A stretch of DNA of 14,283 nucleotides from Methanofollis sp. (GTDB taxonomy: Archaea > Halobacteriota > Methanomicrobia > Methanomicrobiales > Methanofollaceae). Under the pieces are notes generated by a model. It did no database searches. It worked only from the letters and a program-made list of their open reading frames with translations, and was not told the origin of the DNA. The translations under genes were made by a program, and so were the position numbers. Where the stretch lies: the NCBI GenBank assembly GCA_028696365.1, contig JAQVHG010000025.1, positions 1 to 14,283 of the forward strand, in the 5' to 3' direction. This document shows positions 12,553 to 14,283 of this stretch, piece after piece; position 1 is the first letter of the stretch; the number at the start of each line of letters is the position of its first letter.

Positions 12553-14283
12553 AATTTCATCCGGATCTGGCAAGAAATGCCGGGAAAATATTTTCTCATC
12601 AGTATTGTTGGGTCTCGTGCTCATAACTATCGGTACCCTCTGTATGGTCCCCGCCGGAGCAGAGAACCTCTCAGTTTCAGATGTAAATGCGTCTGAGATG
12701 ACTGTGGATGTCGGGGACGCAGTGCTCTCTTCTTTGAATATCTCTGTGGGTGGTGAGGAAGAGAATGCTGCGATCTCAGTATCGCCTCAACAGGAGATCT
12801 CGTGGGTGAATATCACACCGGTCTCCACCGCAATGACAGTGGGCGAGGTGCGTTCGTTTTCGGCGGTGGCGTACGATCCTTTGGGTGAGGTCGTGCCTGA
12901 TGTTCTATTTACCTGGAACTGCAGCGACCTGTCTGTTGGGACGGTGAACCGCACAGGTTCTTTCACCGCACTTTCCCCTGGAGATGTGGTGATCAACGCC
13001 ACTGCTGTGAACAGTACTGTGAACGGTACTGTGGAGGTGGGAGTGACGGTCCCGTTGCCCGACACTCCGCTAGTACCGACAGACACGGTGGAAAGGCTAT
13101 CCTCTGTCAGTGACAGTGTCGGAGGTGTGATGCCTGATACCAACAATCTGTTCCTCAGGGTTGCGAATGAAGATGGTGCCAGGTTCAATGATTTCGGGAA
13201 TCACACCTACAACATCAGGTGGACCGGCGAGCCGGCTGCATCACCCGATATTGATTCTGGGCAAAACACTCTGCACATCACCGACGACCTCTCAGAGTCT
13301 GGGAAAGTTACGTTTACAAACAGGCCTTCTGGGACATTCTGGGTTACCGACACCGGAGGGCGTCAGTATAAAGACGAAATTTTACTCCTTATTGCAGTCA
13401 ATGGGACGATTTCGGATGATTTTAAACTTCATCTGAAGGCAGACGGGTACCAGTGGGTTCCAAATCCGGTCCCGCACGCCCCGCCTGCAATGGAGGATGT
13501 TCATTACAAAGATGTGACCCTGGATGAATGGTTTACAAAGGACGACCTTATCTATGGTCCGCAGACCTGGCGGCCTGCTGCACATACGAAATATCCCCTG
13601 TACCCAGAACAGGACGTGAATGATGAGTCCAACCCATTCATGATGATGCTGGTCGATCTCAATGCCGGCGACCGTCACGGGGTGCAGCCTGTCAGGGTGC
13701 AGTATGAGGTCGAGAACCTGAACTCTTTCATGGCTGTGAATGCCTATGCGTATTCGAAAAATGCCGAAGTTGGGGTATACAATATCACGTGCTGGACAAA
13801 CCGTCTCCTTGGAAACCCAGGCGAGTTCAGTGGATATTATGTCTCAGGTGCCCCTCTCCCCCCTGCTGCGCAGGTCGTGATCTCACCAGAATCTGCAACA
13901 GTGCCCCTCAACGGCAAGCAGACGTTTTCAGCAAGAGCATATGACGAAAAGGGCGGGGAGATCGTCGGTGCTCCTTTCACATGGTCAAGCGGTGATCCTG
14001 AAGTCGGTACAATCGACAACGATGGAGTGTTTACACCGGCTTCTGAGGGTATGACTGAGCTTACCGCCTCGACAAAAGGTGCCTCCAGCAGTGTTGAGGT
14101 TACGGTGACAGAATCTGTCGAAAAAGTTCTGACATCGATCAAAATGGACCCCGCTTTGGTCGTGATGTACACTGACAATATCAGAGACCAGGTCTTTACT
14201 GCCATGGGATATGACCAGTTTGGGGACGAAATCACGCCGCTAACATTCACGTGGTCAAGTACCAATGAGAGTGTCGGGATCGT
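12542..14283 (+). CDS. Large exported Ig-like repeat protein with the shared unknown domain, 3' end missing
   Basis: The frame is open from the ATG at 12542 to the right window edge (580 codons). An in-frame TAA at 12524 and no alternative start make this ATG the start, although its ribosome binding site is weak. A signal peptide is clear: KK at 11-12, hydrophobic stretch 17-36, likely cleavage after A38-G39-A40. Then follow a first Ig-like domain (about 86-169), the domain shared with the 10879 product (about 200-422), a second Ig-like domain (about 443-522) and the start of a third (from about 530). The Ig domains show the Big_2 pattern: a start like VVISPESATVPLNGKQTFSA, then WSS, GTID..GVFTP and a closing VEVTVT strand. 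Many N-x-S/T sites point to a glycosylated cell-surface protein, perhaps an adhesin or S-layer-associated factor. Function and anchor remain unknown because the C-terminus is outside the window. Confidence 0.88.
   Translation, partial: MILKISSGSGKKCRENIFSSVLLGLVLITIGTLCMVPAGAENLSVSDVNASEMTVDVGDAVLSSLNISVGGEEENAAISVSPQQEISWVNITPVSTAMTVGEVRSFSAVAYDPLGEVVPDVLFTWNCSDLSVGTVNRTGSFTALSPGDVVINATAVNSTVNGTVEVGVTVPLPDTPLVPTDTVERLSSVSDSVGGVMPDTNNLFLRVANEDGARFNDFGNHTYNIRWTGEPAASPDIDSGQNTLHITDDLSESGKVTFTNRPSGTFWVTDTGGRQYKDEILLLIAVNGTISDDFKLHLKADGYQWVPNPVPHAPPAMEDVHYKDVTLDEWFTKDDLIYGPQTWRPAAHTKYPLYPEQDVNDESNPFMMMLVDLNAGDRHGVQPVRVQYEVENLNSFMAVNAYAYSKNAEVGVYNITCWTNRLLGNPGEFSGYYVSGAPLPPAAQVVISPESATVPLNGKQTFSARAYDEKGGEIVGAPFTWSSGDPEVGTIDNDGVFTPASEGMTELTASTKGASSSVEVTVTESVEKVLTSIKMDPALVVMYTDNIRDQVFTAMGYDQFGDEITPLTFTWSSTNESVGI

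Noticed and set aside
1..14283. CRISPR array, defence system, integrase or prophage
   Set aside because: No regularly spaced repeats, no cas, nuclease, integrase or phage-like genes are visible on either strand.

Overview
The window is archaeal and comes from a hydrogenotrophic methanogen, most likely of the order Methanomicrobiales. The order is an inference, drawn from the enzyme set, the roughly 55-60% GC of the coding DNA and the absence of any hydrogenase gene beside hdrABC/mvhD. The genes have archaeal GGAGG/GGTGA ribosome binding sites and TATA-like promoters.

Positions 1-9338 (minus strand) hold one tightly packed cluster of ten genes, read right to left: fwdG-like ferredoxin, fwdF polyferredoxin (eight [4Fe-4S] motifs), hdrC, hdrB, hdrA, mvhD, fwdD, fwdB, fwdA and fwdC. 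The last is cut by the left edge of the window. Intergenic gaps are 0-18 bases, apart from one 1-base overlap, so a single transcript is likely. The cluster places the last step of methanogenesis (heterodisulfide reduction with flavin-based electron bifurcation) inside the gene set for the first step (CO2 reduction to formylmethanofuran). Ferredoxin reduced by HdrA can be consumed by Fwd through FwdF/FwdG, so the gene order mirrors the electron path.

Positions 9339-9644 form a divergent promoter region. A perfect 7-bp inverted repeat lies where transcription of the large cluster should start. On the plus strand, ftr (9645-10529) encodes the next step of the pathway, formyl transfer from methanofuran to tetrahydromethanopterin.

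Positions 10530-14283 are accessory. Two exported proteins are encoded on the plus strand: a 271-aa protein (10879-11694) and a larger one (12542 to beyond the right edge). They share a domain of about 220 residues that I do not recognise; the larger protein also carries at least three Big_2-like immunoglobulin repeats. The 847-base gap between them contains short repeats, a G10 run and a patch of about 26% GC, and looks like decayed or inserted DNA.
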